From the NCBI GenBank assembly GCA_011056835.1, contig DSDU01000001.1, forward strand, positions 1 through 42,309: a DNA stretch of 42,309 nucleotides, written 5' to 3'. The stretch comes from Deltaproteobacteria bacterium (GTDB lineage: Bacteria > Desulfobacterota > Syntrophia > Syntrophales > UBA6807). Shown piece after piece: positions 15,103 through 24,879 of this stretch. The number at the start of each line of letters is the position of its first letter. Position 1 is the stretch's first letter. The notes under the pieces were generated by a model. That model did no database searches, had not been told where the DNA came from, and was given only the letters and a program-made list of their open reading frames with translations. Made by a program: the position numbers and the translations under genes.

Positions 15103-18100
15103 TTACTTCCCCCGGCATCCCGGGCCGCTCAAACCGCTTTGCCCCCCCGATCGGGGAATAACCTGTATTTGTGTACTGATGCGCTCTTTCAGCGCCGGAA
15201 CGTGGGAGATGACCCCGATGAGCTTGCCGTCCTGCTTCAGTCCGGCAAGCGTCTCCAGGGCCGTTTCGAGCGCGTCGTCATCAAGCGTCCCGAACCCTTC
15301 ATCGAGAAAGAGCGAATCCACCCGCACGTTTCGACTGGCCATCTGAGAAAGACCGAGGGCAAGCGCCAGACTCACAATGAAACTTTCACCGCCGGAGAGA
15401 TTTTTCGTCGATCGAATCTCCCCTGCCTGGTAGTTGTCGATGACATTCAGCTCAAGCGGCTGCGATTCGTCCCGTATAAGAAGATAACGGTCCGTCATTT
15501 TCCTGAGCCGGCGGTTGGCATGTGCCGTCATCATCTCAAATGTCAGGCCCTGTGCAAAATTCCTGAATTTTTTTCCATCGGCTGACCCGATGAGGTGATG
15601 CAGGTCATCCCAGCGTGCACATTCCTTCTTCTGAGCCTCGATGTTTTTCATGTGAACCCGCTGCTTCTCCCGCAGTTTTTCGTTTTCACTCAAGAATTTT
15701 TTGATTCCGCCGATGTCAATCCGTACCTGCTTCAGGTCATCATCGCAGGCACTGATATCTTTTCTGACCGCTTCCAGGGGCTGATCCGTCAGATGGTTCT
15801 CCCGTTCAACGGCAAGGGCCTGCGTTTTATCCTTCCTGCGGGCGGCCAGTTCCGTTTTCTCCCTGATCAGGGCCTTTTCCTGCTTTGCAAGCCTGTCCCG
15901 TTCTTCTTCACTCAGGCAGGCGGAAAGATAGCCGGCCTCATCGTCAAGCCCGGCCTTCCTGATCCGCTCAGCAAGGTTCCGTTCCGATCGTGCCAGGTCA
16001 ACCGCCCGTTTTTCTGTTCTTGTCTCCAGGTCGTTCCTCTTCTCTTTCAGCGAGTTAAATACTTTCTCCGTCCCGGCGTGATCTTCCCGTGCTTTTTCGA
16101 AAGTCTTCCCCGCCTGATTCACCGCATCAGCGAGGCGTGTTTCCTCCCGGTCAGGGTTCTTCTCGCCATACAATTCGCGTCGCGAAGCGCCGAGAGATTC
16201 GTGCCGTCGGATCAGGCCGTCACGATCCTCCCTGCCCTTCTTCAGGTCATGTTCGAGCTTTTCCAGCAGGGCCTTGTCCTTATCAATCGCAGATTCCAGG
16301 TCATGGATCTTTTTCTCCAGACCGATTTTCTCATTGAGCTTCGCCTGCCATGCATCTCTGCGCCGGGTCAGGTCCTTCAGTATTGAATCGATCTCAGGAA
16401 CGGAGATCTGCATGACCCCGTAGGATTCCACATCCTTGAACGCCAGGGCACGGGCTTTTTCCACTTCTTCTCCCAGCGTCTCCACCTCTTTCATCAGCCG
16501 CGCATGCTCATAATCGGCCTTCTCGACGTTGTGCCGGGCATCCTGAAGGGCTGTACCCGATGTTTCCAGGCACATTCTCACCTTTTCCAGATTTGCCTGC
16601 ACCGCCCTCTCCTTTCGATTCAACTCTTCGGCGGCACTGATAATACCGGAAATTTCCATTATCTTCGATTGAGCCTCGGCAATCGCTTCACGAACCTTCC
16701 CGGCCCGTTCTTCAGGACCGGCAGTGACGGCAAGTTTCAGCATGGTGTCGGTGCAGCGTTGGTCGTCAATCTCCAGTGCATTCTTCTTTTCGTCCCTGTC
16801 TTTCTCAGCATGGCCGATTTCCACCAGCAGTGCGGCGCACTCCGTTTCCAGCTTGCCTGACTTCGCAGATACCTGCCTGAAGGCGACTCTGGCATCATTC
16901 AATTCTTTCTCCGCCGAGCTCAGTTCGGGGATAGTGCCTTTCGCATAGGGGTGTTCGAGGGAGCCGCACAGCGGGCATGGCCTTCCGTCTTCGAGCCGCT
17001 TCCGTTCCTCTTCAAGATCCCGGATACGACTCAGGAGCGATACCTGTCTTTCCACAGCTGCAACCGTTCCCTCCAGGAGCGCCTTTTTCTCCGCACAGGC
17101 CTTGATTTTACCGGAAATCTTCTCATGACCGGCCTTCAATACGTCCAGTGTTGCTTTCAATGTGTCGAGAGCTGCGGACGTGGCGCTCATCCGTTCAATG
17201 ATCTCACCTGCCTGCCTCAGAAGACTCTCACGGTCTTTCACGACACTCTGTTCCTGATGCCATCGGCCGATTTCACGCCCCTTGAGGGTGGAAGCGGTCT
17301 TCTCGGTCAGCATTTTCAGATCGGCCTGCTGCTGCTCGAATTCCTTGCGTGATTGCTCATGGACCGCTGCTGTTTTTCTGTGCGCCGCAACGGCGGCCTC
17401 CTTTCCTTTGGCTGCTGCCACACATGCTTTCTGAACCGCATCTCTCCTTTTTTCACAATCGCGAAGCGAGTGGAATGCTCTTGTGATTGTACCCAGATCC
17501 GTCAGAAGTGCCGCATCGACGGCATGACGTGTCTGGTATTCTTCCAGGGCCTTCAGGAGCTTCTGTGATTCTACGAGATTCTTCGAATTCTTGTCGATAT
17601 TCGCGGCATATACTGTGCCCTGATTCTCCGCTGCGGTTATCGCTTGAGCTCTCTCGTCAATCTGCTTTTTCTGTTCATTCAGCCGTGCATCAAGATCGCG
17701 GACCTTTTTTATGACATCCGCCTCGGACTGCTGTCGTTTTCGTGCCTCATCGAGACCGGCCTCAGCGGTCCTCTTGATTTCCGCTGCATCATAACAGGCC
17801 TTCTCCTTGAGCGGCAGGGAGACAAGCGTGTCGTGAAGTTCCTTCAGGTCAATTTTCTGCAGATCACGTAAGGTGACCACTTCCCGGTAATCCCCATCCA
17901 GACCGAGAGCCCGCTGTGATCTTTCCAGCCGATTCCTCTCAGGTTCAAACATCTCCGATCGGTTCTCAACATCAGCTATGAGTTTATCGAGCTCGCTCAC
18001 GCCCTTTTCCAGTGCGGCAACGGTTTCAAGCCAGGCAGCGGCCTTTCGAAGAGCGTCAAGTCTGGCGCCCTGCTCCGATTCATATGATTCTTTTTCCTTC

Positions 18101-18774
18101 AGACCCGCCCGCAGATCCCGTTCCTCATCGGCGCTTACTACCTGAATTCCTTTCAGTTCAGACTGCAACAGGCCCAGGTTTTCCCGTTCTTCTCTACAGC
18201 GTTCATGTACTTTCACGGATATGCGACTGTAAATTTCGGTGCCGGTAATCTGCTCAAGGATGGGAGCCCGCTTATCCGGTGATGCCTGGAGAAAGGCTGC
18301 AAATCCGCCCTGGGCAAGCAGCATCGACCGGGTGAAACGTTCAAAGTCCATTCCCGTGGCTTTTTCTATGAACTCATTAACGTCGGTTATTCTTGATTCG
18401 AGGACCGCTCCCGATTCGGCGTCGGCTATTTCATGCCTTGCCTGCTGCAGCTCGCCGTCCGGCCTTCTCCGGGCACGGTGCTGGCTCCAGTGGCAGCGGT
18501 AACGGCCCTTCTGTGTCTCGAACGTGACTTCCGCAAAACACTCGCCGGTCCGGCGCGACATGATCTCGTTACCGCTTTTCGTAACCTTCTCAAGGCGGGG
18601 CGTCCGTCCGTAAAGCCCGAGGCAGAGAGCGTCCATGATGGTCGTCTTTCCCGAGCCGGTCGGACCGGTGATGGCGAATATGCCATTGAACGAATAGTCC
18701 GGGTGGGTGAAGTCAATATGCCATTCCCCGATGAGAGAATTCAGGTTCTTGAACCGAATGCCGAGTATCCTCAT
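15103..18774 (-). CDS. sbcC: Exonuclease subunit SbcC (Rad50-like ATPase)
   Basis: SbcC is the SMC-like ATPase partner of SbcD; the complex cuts hairpins and trims DNA ends. The 1223-residue protein has the N-terminal pattern IRFKNLNSL, Walker A GPTGSGKTT at 37-45, and two very long coiled-coil arms. At the tip, near residue 600, lies the zinc hook CPLC followed by GSLEHPYA. The C-terminal lobe has the signature LSGGESFIVSLALALGL and Walker B SLFLDEGFGTLDDD. It follows sbcD with an 11-base gap on the same strand. Length and motif order are complete. Confidence 0.96.
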   Translation of the reverse strand: MRILGIRFKNLNSLIGEWHIDFTHPDYSFNGIFAITGPTGSGKTTIMDALCLGLYGRTPRLEKVTKSGNEIMSRRTGECFAEVTFETQKGRYRCHWSQHRARRRPDGELQQARHEIADAESGAVLESRITDVNEFIEKATGMDFERFTRSMLLAQGGFAAFLQASPDKRAPILEQITGTEIYSRISVKVHERCREERENLGLLQSELKGIQVVSADEERDLRAGLKEKESYESEQGARLDALRKAAAWLETVAALEKGVSELDKLIADVENRSEMFEPERNRLERSQRALGLDGDYREVVTLRDLQKIDLKELHDTLVSLPLKEKACYDAAEIKRTAEAGLDEARKRQQSEADVIKKVRDLDARLNEQKKQIDERAQAITAAENQGTVYAANIDKNSKNLVESQKLLKALEEYQTRHAVDAALLTDLGTITRAFHSLRDCEKRRDAVQKACVAAAKGKEAAVAAHRKTAAVHEQSRKEFEQQQADLKMLTEKTASTLKGREIGRWHQEQSVVKDRESLLRQAGEIIERMSATSAALDTLKATLDVLKAGHEKISGKIKACAEKKALLEGTVAAVERQVSLLSRIRDLEEERKRLEDGRPCPLCGSLEHPYAKGTIPELSSAEKELNDARVAFRQVSAKSGKLETECAALLVEIGHAEKDRDEKKNALEIDDQRCTDTMLKLAVTAGPEERAGKVREAIAEAQSKIMEISGIISAAEELNRKERAVQANLEKVRMCLETSGTALQDARHNVEKADYEHARLMKEVETLGEEVEKARALAFKDVESYGVMQISVPEIDSILKDLTRRRDAWQAKLNEKIGLEKKIHDLESAIDKDKALLEKLEHDLKKGREDRDGLIRRHESLGASRRELYGEKNPDREETRLADAVNQAGKTFEKAREDHAGTEKVFNSLKEKRNDLETRTEKRAVDLARSERNLAERIRKAGLDDEAGYLSACLSEEERDRLAKQEKALIREKTELAARRKDKTQALAVERENHLTDQPLEAVRKDISACDDDLKQVRIDIGGIKKFLSENEKLREKQRVHMKNIEAQKKECARWDDLHHLIGSADGKKFRNFAQGLTFEMMTAHANRRLRKMTDRYLLIRDESQPLELNVIDNYQAGEIRSTKNLSGGESFIVSLALALGLSQMASRNVRVDSLFLDEGFGTLDDDALETALETLAGLKQDGKLIGVISHVPALKERISTQIQVIPRSGGQSGLSGPGCRGK

Positions 18775-18785
18775 GCCGTGTTCTC

Positions 18786-20015
18786 CTATTGCTCCATCGG
18801 GTCCGCTTCGTTCAGTGCCGTAATGATTTCCTGATATGCGCTTAACAGCGGCGGGCGGCGATTCTCCCCTATTTCATGCGATTCAAGGCAGCGTTGAAAT
18901 ACCTCCGTCACATCCAGATCGCCGAGAGTTTCTTCCGCATCCATCCCGCTCAGAACCCGCTCCAGAACACGATTGTTCCTGACGCGGAGAATCTCCAGGC
19001 CGGTCTGTTCAATCGCCTCATCCAGGATCTCCTTTAAATTACCGGCCGGCTCGTTCCCGTCATAGACGATCTCCAGCCAGGCGGCGCTTCCCTCGGCCTT
19101 CAATGTGTCGATGCCCCGGATAATGGTCTGCACATCGCCGCCAAGCGTCTTCAATTCCTGGAACCTCGGCACCGGGACAGCGGCAACAGCGGGGATACGA
19201 CCAGAAAACTCCACAAGGACGACGCTCTTTTCCCGCCCGGCTTCACCGAAGCCGATGGGCAGGGGCGACCCGGCATAACGGATGACATCACAACCGCCGA
19301 CTCGCTGCGGCACGTGAAGATGCCCGAGGGCAACGTAATCGATATACCGGGGGAACACATCCCGTCTGACCTGGGCAAGCGAGCCGATATACAGTTCACG
19401 GACGCCTTCGCCGTCGACGGTTTCGCCGCCCGCGGCAAACAGATGGCCCATGGCGACAATCGGAATATCTTTTTTCAGCCGCACACGCTTTTCCTGAGCC
19501 GCTTCACATACCATCCGGTAATGAGACCTGATTCCATCGATGATCTTCCGTTCCTTGTCCTCGATGCTCTCACCTGCCTCAACCGTGCGGATATCACGGT
19601 CCCTGAGATAGGGAACGGCGCAGACAATAAGCAGGGGCTCCCGATCAGGCCCGGCAAGCACGATCAGTTCATCTTCCGCGGAGGCGGATGCGTTACCCAC
19701 GACGTGGACATTGAGGGATTTGAGAAGTTCCCGGGGTGCGTTGAGAAAGGACGGCGAATCGTGATTCCCCGCCGTCACCACAACATGGCGTTTCGGAGAA
19801 GCCGCAATGCGGCAGAGAAACCGGTAATAAAGTTCCTGGGCACGATTGCTCGGGGTGCTGTTGTCAAACACATCCCCCGCCACAAGAAGGACGTCGATGT
19901 TTTCATCATCAACAAGACCGGCCAGCCAGTTCAGGAAGGCCTCGAATTCTTCGTATCGCTTGCGGCCATGCAGGGTCCGGCCGATGTGCCAGTCGGAAGT
20001 GTGGAGAATTCTCAT
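18786..20015 (-). CDS. sbcD: Exonuclease subunit SbcD (Mre11-like nuclease)
   Basis: The manganese-dependent nuclease subunit of SbcCD, 409 residues. The phosphodiesterase motifs are in order: SDWHIG (D8, H10), AGDVFD, GNHDSP, GHLFAAG and GHLHVPQ. The C-terminal third fits the capping and SbcC-binding region. I chose the ATG at 20013-20015 because it gives MRILHTSDWHIG, the standard family start; an adjacent ATG and a longer in-frame extension to 20063 are less likely. AAAAGG lies six bases upstream. Confidence 0.95.
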   Translation of the reverse strand: MRILHTSDWHIGRTLHGRKRYEEFEAFLNWLAGLVDDENIDVLLVAGDVFDNSTPSNRAQELYYRFLCRIAASPKRHVVVTAGNHDSPSFLNAPRELLKSLNVHVVGNASASAEDELIVLAGPDREPLLIVCAVPYLRDRDIRTVEAGESIEDKERKIIDGIRSHYRMVCEAAQEKRVRLKKDIPIVAMGHLFAAGGETVDGEGVRELYIGSLAQVRRDVFPRYIDYVALGHLHVPQRVGGCDVIRYAGSPLPIGFGEAGREKSVVLVEFSGRIPAVAAVPVPRFQELKTLGGDVQTIIRGIDTLKAEGSAAWLEIVYDGNEPAGNLKEILDEAIEQTGLEILRVRNNRVLERVLSGMDAEETLGDLDVTEVFQRCLESHEIGENRRPPLLSAYQEIITALNEADPMEQ

Positions 20016-20329
20016 CATATACCTTTTGGAAGACAACCTCGATGTGTCATGTGTATAACTCATTTCAGCGATGAGTGCAAAATGGAATGGCGCAGTCGCC
20101 GTGATGTTTCCGTACCCCCGAAACTACTGCAACGATTTTTGATGCCGTCCACACTGGATATGGTCAAGAACGGCACTGACAGCGGCAAGGCGTGCATACG
20201 CATCATTCTTATGGGATTTCATTGAACTTCGGTATGCTTTTCAGGTCAAGGGTACGAACGAAAAGCCGGCACGCAGTCTGCTGGAGCTGCCGGCCGGGCC
20301 CGTTTCACATTTTCAAAGATCACCGTGGC
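20016..20329. other. Intergenic region between DUF302 gene and sbcD
   Basis: About 310 bases on the minus-strand path from the DUF302 gene to sbcD. It holds the terminator-like hairpin listed at 20261-20294 and should hold the sbcDC promoter. The best candidate (TTGACC, 17 bases, CATCAA) is weak. Confidence 0.45.
20261..20294 (-). terminator. Probable terminator of the DUF302 gene
   Basis: On the minus strand GCCGGCA (20288-20294) pairs with TGCCGGC (20265-20271), followed by TTTT. It lies about 35 bases after the DUF302 stop codon. The loop is 16 bases and the T-run is short. Confidence 0.5.
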
Positions 20330-20854
20330 TCAGTGAACTGTTTTGGTGATGACCTTCGCTATCTCCTCGTCCGATGCCGACATTACCTCGGCTACCTCGG
20401 GAGGCATCATCGTTATGAAGGCATTCGTATTCATTCGTGCAATAAATACCTTTCCGTCGGATGTCCGGTAGATGCTCACACGGCAGGGCATGAATGCGGA
20501 AATGGGGCGATAATCGTCATTGCTCAGTATGCGCGCACTGTACGTGCCGCTGCAAACATCAAGAATCACAACAGGATGCAGGGTAAATCCACGCTCGGAC
20601 AGCACTCCCGCCATGTTGTTAACATTAAGCACACTCCACCCCGCCTTGCTTACTTCCGCTTTGAAGGCTTTGAGTGTTTCAGGAAACGACTTCTTGCTCT
20701 GTATGACCTGAACCAGTTCCCCGTTCTGACCTTCGACGCCTTGAGCCGAAGCATGACCGGGCACCATGCACGTTACATAGCACGCCATCAGAACGCTGAT
20801 TATCAATACATACAGCACGCCTTCGGGCATTGAAACCTTCATTTCTTTCATCAT
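20330..20854 (-). CDS. DUF302 family exported or membrane-anchored protein
   Basis: The 174-residue protein begins with a charged stretch, then a hydrophobic segment (VLYVLIISVLMACYVTCM, about residues 13-30) ending near AQG: a signal peptide or single anchor. The remainder matches the DUF302 pattern, with FPETLKAFKAEVSKAGWSVL, VCSGTYSARILSNDDYR, the cysteine-containing FMPCRVSIY and a late MMPPEVAEVM. DUF302 proteins have no firm biochemical role. The ATG at 20854 (or the next codon) follows GGAGG. The TauE/SafE gene lies 230 bases upstream on the same strand. Confidence 0.8.
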   Translation of the reverse strand: MMKEMKVSMPEGVLYVLIISVLMACYVTCMVPGHASAQGVEGQNGELVQVIQSKKSFPETLKAFKAEVSKAGWSVLNVNNMAGVLSERGFTLHPVVILDVCSGTYSARILSNDDYRPISAFMPCRVSIYRTSDGKVFIARMNTNAFITMMPPEVAEVMSASDEEIAKVITKTVH

Positions 20855-21003
20855 GGGCAATCCTCCTTCGTATTGTTTGGGTAATGGGCTGCTTTTCACA
20901 CGTGACATGGCTGACCGCACTGATAAATAAACCGCCAGTGCCTGTCAGCCATCACCACTTTTTTTATCCATACGGCACTTCGCCTGTGTGCCTGTCGCTT
21001 TGA

Positions 21004-21030
21004 CCAGCGGCGGCTGCGAGACGCCGCTGG
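21004..21030. repeat. GC-rich hairpin
   Basis: CCAGCGGCG at 21004-21012 and CGCCGCTGG at 21022-21030 form a 9-bp perfect stem with a 9-base loop. It lies 54 bases past the TauE/SafE stop codon on the minus strand. No T-run follows on either strand, so it is not a standard terminator, though it may mark the mRNA 3' end. Confidence 0.5.
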
Positions 21031-21083
21031 AACTCCGTGTTGGTTGAATCTCTTGTTTTTTTCAGTATCACAGACGACGTATT

Positions 21084-21866
21084 TCACACCAACCCCGCTG
21101 CCATACCTGTTCCCGCCACAATCAGCATACTGCCAACAATGATCTGTACTGCTCGCAGTGTAATTTTTTTCAGGAGTTTCGCACCAATGAATGAGCCGAT
21201 AAACGCTGCTGATGTTGCGGCCACCACCACACCCCCTATAGTGCCGACCTCAACTATCGTACCGGTATAAAAGGTGATCCCATATACGAACAGGCGGGAT
21301 ACATCCACGATAACAGCAGAAACCGTACCTGTTCCCACGTATGCATCTTTATCCAATCCAGCCTTGATGAGAAACACAGAACGTAATGCGCCTTGATTAC
21401 CGGAGAGACCACCAAAGAAACCGGAAAGCAGTCCCCCATGGAAGAGATATTTACGATCAAATGCAACGTTGCTTAACCGTGGGATCAGCTCAAAACATGC
21501 AAAAACAACAATCAACAATCCTATCACCAGCTTGATCGTCGTGACAGAATGGACTTGATCACCAATCTGATAGATATATAGCGACGGGGACTGCGCGAAC
21601 CGGTGCAAAACCAATGCACCGACGATTGCGGCAAAGGCTCCGGGCACAGCAAATATCTTGATTACATCCCAGTCGGCATTTCTACCTACCAATATAATTT
21701 TAAAGACGTTATTTAAAAGATGCACCACTGCCGTTGCTGCAATTGCGATGGGAACAGGAAAGAAAATCGCAAAGGCCGGCATAAGCACTGTGCCGAGACC
21801 AAATCCCGAGAATAGAGTCACTCCCGATACAACGAGTGCCGTGACGCAAACGATCACATATTCCAT
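21084..21866 (-). CDS. TauE/SafE (TSUP) family anion exporter
   Basis: A 260-residue integral membrane protein with about eight hydrophobic segments in two repeats. The first repeat has SGVTLFSGFGLGTVLMPAF and the second GLLSGFFGGLSGNQGALRS, the paired glycine-rich motifs of the TSUP family, which exports sulfite, sulfoacetate or related anions across the inner membrane. The substrate cannot be read from the sequence. AAGGA lies upstream of the ATG. The DUF302 gene is downstream on the same strand. Confidence 0.88.
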   Translation of the reverse strand: MEYVIVCVTALVVSGVTLFSGFGLGTVLMPAFAIFFPVPIAIAATAVVHLLNNVFKIILVGRNADWDVIKIFAVPGAFAAIVGALVLHRFAQSPSLYIYQIGDQVHSVTTIKLVIGLLIVVFACFELIPRLSNVAFDRKYLFHGGLLSGFFGGLSGNQGALRSVFLIKAGLDKDAYVGTGTVSAVIVDVSRLFVYGITFYTGTIVEVGTIGGVVVAATSAAFIGSFIGAKLLKKITLRAVQIIVGSMLIVAGTGMAAGLV

Positions 21867-22028
21867 TTCGGTTATCCTTCATTCTGTAAACAGTCCTATG
21901 ATTTCTCTCCATGTTCATGAAGCAGAATTATCATTTTAACCAAATAAGATCAATGTGATATTTACTCCGAACGTCTGCGGATCAGCGGTGGCTGTAAGCC
22001 GTCCACCGGATTGCCTGTTCTGTATCGG

Positions 22029-22868
22029 CTATTTTTTTTTTGCAACGACTGCAAATTCTCTGTTATGTGATGAAAAAGGTGTCCCTGCGACATCCGAATA
22101 ATAACGTTCGATTGCAAAGCCACAATCTTTGAATTCCCTCTCTACGTCATCAGGGCTGAAACATTGAAACCAATTATAAAATACACGTGATCGTTCCGCT
22201 TCAATGATCGTGTATTTGTCGAGAACCACGTTTTCCTTCTCATACTTGAATGTATTCAGAAAACCATAATATGGATGGGGAGACCAGAAACCATTGAGAA
22301 GATTAGGTTCATACAGTGCTTTCTCTTCTCGTTCCCTGAATGCTGCCAGGGAATACACATCAAGGAGAACGCAACCTGATGGTTCCAGAAGCGTATAAAA
22401 CCTGGAAAGAATTTTTCTCCTCTGCGTGGGGCTCAGTGCGCAGAAATCGCACATGATCATTAGTATAAGATGAAAGCGATCATCAGTTTCAAAATCCAGA
22501 TAGTTCTGGTTGACATACTGAATGGGCAGTCTTTCCCCGGTTGCCGTTTCTTGTGCATAGTGGATTGATCTTTTCGAGAAGTCTATGCCGGTTACGACAG
22601 CATGCCTTCGAGCCAGTCTTGTGGTATATAATCCAGGACCGCAGCCGAAGTCGGCAATCTTTTTTCCGGCTCCCATATCGAAATGGGAGGCGATCCAATC
22701 TACAGACCGATTGATGAATGTAATGTTGCGGGATGAGACATCTGTTTTCTCGTCCAAATGGAACTTCAGCATCTGCCTTGACGTATGCTCATCGGTCCAT
22801 AGATCGCCTGCGGTGTAAAATTGGAACGGTTCGGGCCGTTCGTTGATCTTCTCCAACTCTTCAAACAT
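22029..22868 (-). CDS. Class I SAM-dependent methyltransferase
   Basis: The 279-residue protein has the SAM-binding motif I KIADFGCGPGLYTTRLA near residues 69-85, then VTGIDFSKRSIHYA (the motif II acidic position) and a post-motif region MIMCDFCALSP. The N-terminal 65 residues (WTDEHTSRQMLKFHLDE) and the C-terminal WFQCFSPDDVEREFKDCGF resemble small-molecule methyltransferases of the UbiE/Methyltransf_25 group. The substrate is unknown. The ATG follows GAGGAGAGAG. The gene has wide gaps on both sides and looks monocistronic. Confidence 0.85.
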   Translation of the reverse strand: MFEELEKINERPEPFQFYTAGDLWTDEHTSRQMLKFHLDEKTDVSSRNITFINRSVDWIASHFDMGAGKKIADFGCGPGLYTTRLARRHAVVTGIDFSKRSIHYAQETATGERLPIQYVNQNYLDFETDDRFHLILMIMCDFCALSPTQRRKILSRFYTLLEPSGCVLLDVYSLAAFREREEKALYEPNLLNGFWSPHPYYGFLNTFKYEKENVVLDKYTIIEAERSRVFYNWFQCFSPDDVEREFKDCGFAIERYYSDVAGTPFSSHNREFAVVAKKK

Positions 22869-23076
22869 TCTCTCTCCTCATTTTACGAAACGTTCGGCGT
22901 CATTAGGTTAAAAGGAACTGAAGAGTCCTCCCGGGGAAACGATCCGGCACTCATCAGGGCTGAGGGCCATTGCTTCAAGGAAATATTGACCTGATGAGAG
23001 CATGCGGGCTTGCGAGACTTCATCCTGTCCGGAGTGGATCGATGCTTCTTCCGGCAACGGTCATGTTTCACCGGCT

Positions 23077-23604
23077 TCACAGCTCGATCAGGACATCGGA
23101 ATGTCTCTTCAGATAGTCGACCCGGTTCCGTTCTCTTCGCGTCAGAGTCGATTCGCCGAAGGTTTTTCCATAGTAGGCATTAATAATCCGCGTCGATGCC
23201 GATGCAAGCACATGCTCCAAACGCTGCATATCGCCCGATTGAAGATAAAGCGTTACATCGTTGATAAACAAATGCCGTCGGGGTGTTTGCAGATACTCTT
23301 CAAACAGTCTTTCAATCACTGCCGCATTTTTTTCCGCCAGGGTCCGTATCTCTTCCGGCCCCTTTCCGGTTAGACGGGGGGCCGTGACATCCGTCGTTTT
23401 ATAGAGAACGCCGGGGTGCGTGATGCGGGTTATTTTCCCGCCGATTTTTCTTACTTTTTTCGGCGCAAGATCCAGGACGGCGATGTCAACGATGCCGTTT
23501 GCGATGAACGACTGAATGATGCGAAATGTGTATCTCGTCTTCCCGGAGTTTACATCCCCGATGATGAGTGTGGTTCTACCCAGCAGATTATGTATATCCA
23601 CCAT
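23077..23604 (-). CDS. Orphan P-loop NTPase
   Basis: I do not recognise the family. The 175-residue protein starts with a P-loop, LIIGDVNSGKTRYTFRI (GDVNSGKT at about residues 16-23), then IAVLDLAPKKVRKIGGK, where D may act as a first Walker B candidate, and later RRHLFINDVTLYLQSGD, a hydrophobic strand ending in ND that could be the second. It ends in a basic RRERNRVDYLKRH segment. The fold may be KaiC/ATPase-like or nucleotide-kinase-like. I chose the ATG at 23604, seven bases after GGAG; an in-frame extension to 23658 overlaps the upstream gene. It is the last gene of the long minus-strand thiamine transcript, 50 bases after the Nramp-like gene. Confidence 0.7.
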   Translation of the reverse strand: MVDIHNLLGRTTLIIGDVNSGKTRYTFRIIQSFIANGIVDIAVLDLAPKKVRKIGGKITRITHPGVLYKTTDVTAPRLTGKGPEEIRTLAEKNAAVIERLFEEYLQTPRRHLFINDVTLYLQSGDMQRLEHVLASASTRIINAYYGKTFGESTLTRRERNRVDYLKRHSDVLIEL

Positions 23605-23654
23605 GTGTATGCTCCCGGCAGTCAAGATTAATGAGCATATAAGGGAACACCCTG

Positions 23655-24863
23655 TCAACCTGTTAACTTCATAAAAATAAACCGCACGGCCAGAAAGGTG
23701 GTCACCACCAGGGTAATCGCACCGAGAATATTGAGAACCGTCGAATTTCTATCATCGGCGGCAATGTCCCGCTTATTCAGAAGATACATGATAACCGCTA
23801 TGATCAGCGGTGTCCCGCACAACCCCAGCGCCAGCATGATCGGAAGCAAAAGAAAAAACCCTCCCTTCAGAAAGGGACCGAACGAAACGATCAGGCAGCC
23901 CGCGACAACCGTCCAGGCAAATCGTTTGTCTTTGCGATACAGCGGCCACTTCATTTTATCGACCAGGAAACAGGTTGCTGCCAGCATGGTGGGGAAGAGC
24001 GTGGAAAATGCGGCGCCCCACACGCCGAGCATGAATATGTGCATGGCGCCCCTGCCAAGCAGCGGCTCCAGGCTCAACGCCGCGTCGGTTGCCGTAACGA
24101 TTCTGATGTTATGGGGATGGAGAACCGCGGCGGCGACAAAAAAAATGACGACACTGTATAATCCGAAAGCAACTCCCATTGAAACGGCATTGTCGAAGCG
24201 GGCAAGTTTCAGGTCCCTTCTGGTCCATCCTTTCGCATTGGTATTATAGGTGTGAAGACCGATAATAGTAATATGTACGGCCCCTCCCATGATGGCGGCC
24301 ATCATCAGCGCCGAATCCATACCGCCGGGAATTGTGGGAATTAAGCCCATGCCGATGTCCCGCCATGAAAGGTCCACCATCCAGAGCGTTATCACAAAGC
24401 ACGCCAGAACAAAGACGATTAACGACTTGCAGAGAATTTCAAACCATCGATATCCTCCTCTCACGAGAAACACACCGATAATGATCGAAAAGGGAATGCT
24501 CCAGAACGGGGTGTGAATATCGGTTATCAATGAAGTCACGCCGGTCAGGGCGTTCATCAGCACTAATGCCGCCAGCCACGTAACCAGCAATGCATCAACA
24601 GTCAGAATCCATCCCCAGACGGGACCGAGCCGATCTTCTACCGTTGCGATAATACCCCGTCCCTCTATAATACCGATACGGGCTGCGAGATACTGCGCCG
24701 TCGCTCCGAAAACAACGCTCAGCAGAACCACCCACAGCATACTGTACCCATAGAGTGACCCGGCAATGCAGAGACTCGCCAATGTCGCCGGACCGCTGGC
24801 ATCCGCCGCGATAATCCATGCGGGCCCCATCTGTCGCGCATACTGCCGCCATCGTTCCAACAT
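23655..24863 (-). CDS. Divergent Nramp-family (SLC11-like) transporter
   Basis: A 402-residue membrane protein with about 11 hydrophobic segments and Nramp-like layout. TM1 reads GPAWIIAADASGPATLAS; canonical Nramp proteins have DPGN here, so the metal-binding D-P-G-N is replaced by D-A-S-G. TM6 reads IMGGAVHITIIGLHTYN, where the family usually has A-x-x-M-P-H-N, so the methionine and MPH are also changed. Altered ligands are known in the Mg-type and Al-type branches, so manganese or iron transport should not be assumed. The ATG at 24863 is 16 bases after the thiC stop, which places the gene in the TPP-regulated operon. An in-frame extension to 24941 would overlap thiC. Confidence 0.8.
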   Translation of the reverse strand: MLERWRQYARQMGPAWIIAADASGPATLASLCIAGSLYGYSMLWVVLLSVVFGATAQYLAARIGIIEGRGIIATVEDRLGPVWGWILTVDALLVTWLAALVLMNALTGVTSLITDIHTPFWSIPFSIIIGVFLVRGGYRWFEILCKSLIVFVLACFVITLWMVDLSWRDIGMGLIPTIPGGMDSALMMAAIMGGAVHITIIGLHTYNTNAKGWTRRDLKLARFDNAVSMGVAFGLYSVVIFFVAAAVLHPHNIRIVTATDAALSLEPLLGRGAMHIFMLGVWGAAFSTLFPTMLAATCFLVDKMKWPLYRKDKRFAWTVVAGCLIVSFGPFLKGGFFLLLPIMLALGLCGTPLIIAVIMYLLNKRDIAADDRNSTVLNILGAITLVVTTFLAVRFIFMKLTG

Positions 24864-24879
24864 AGTTGCACACGCCCTG

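Noticed and set aside
15595-16386. Plus-strand ORF of 263 codons inside sbcC
   Set aside because: It is antisense to the coiled coil of sbcC; its Leu/Phe-rich make-up is the complement of Lys/Glu-rich codons.
19314-20225. Plus-strand ORF of 303 codons opposite sbcD
   Set aside because: It is antisense to a complete SbcD and has no motif.
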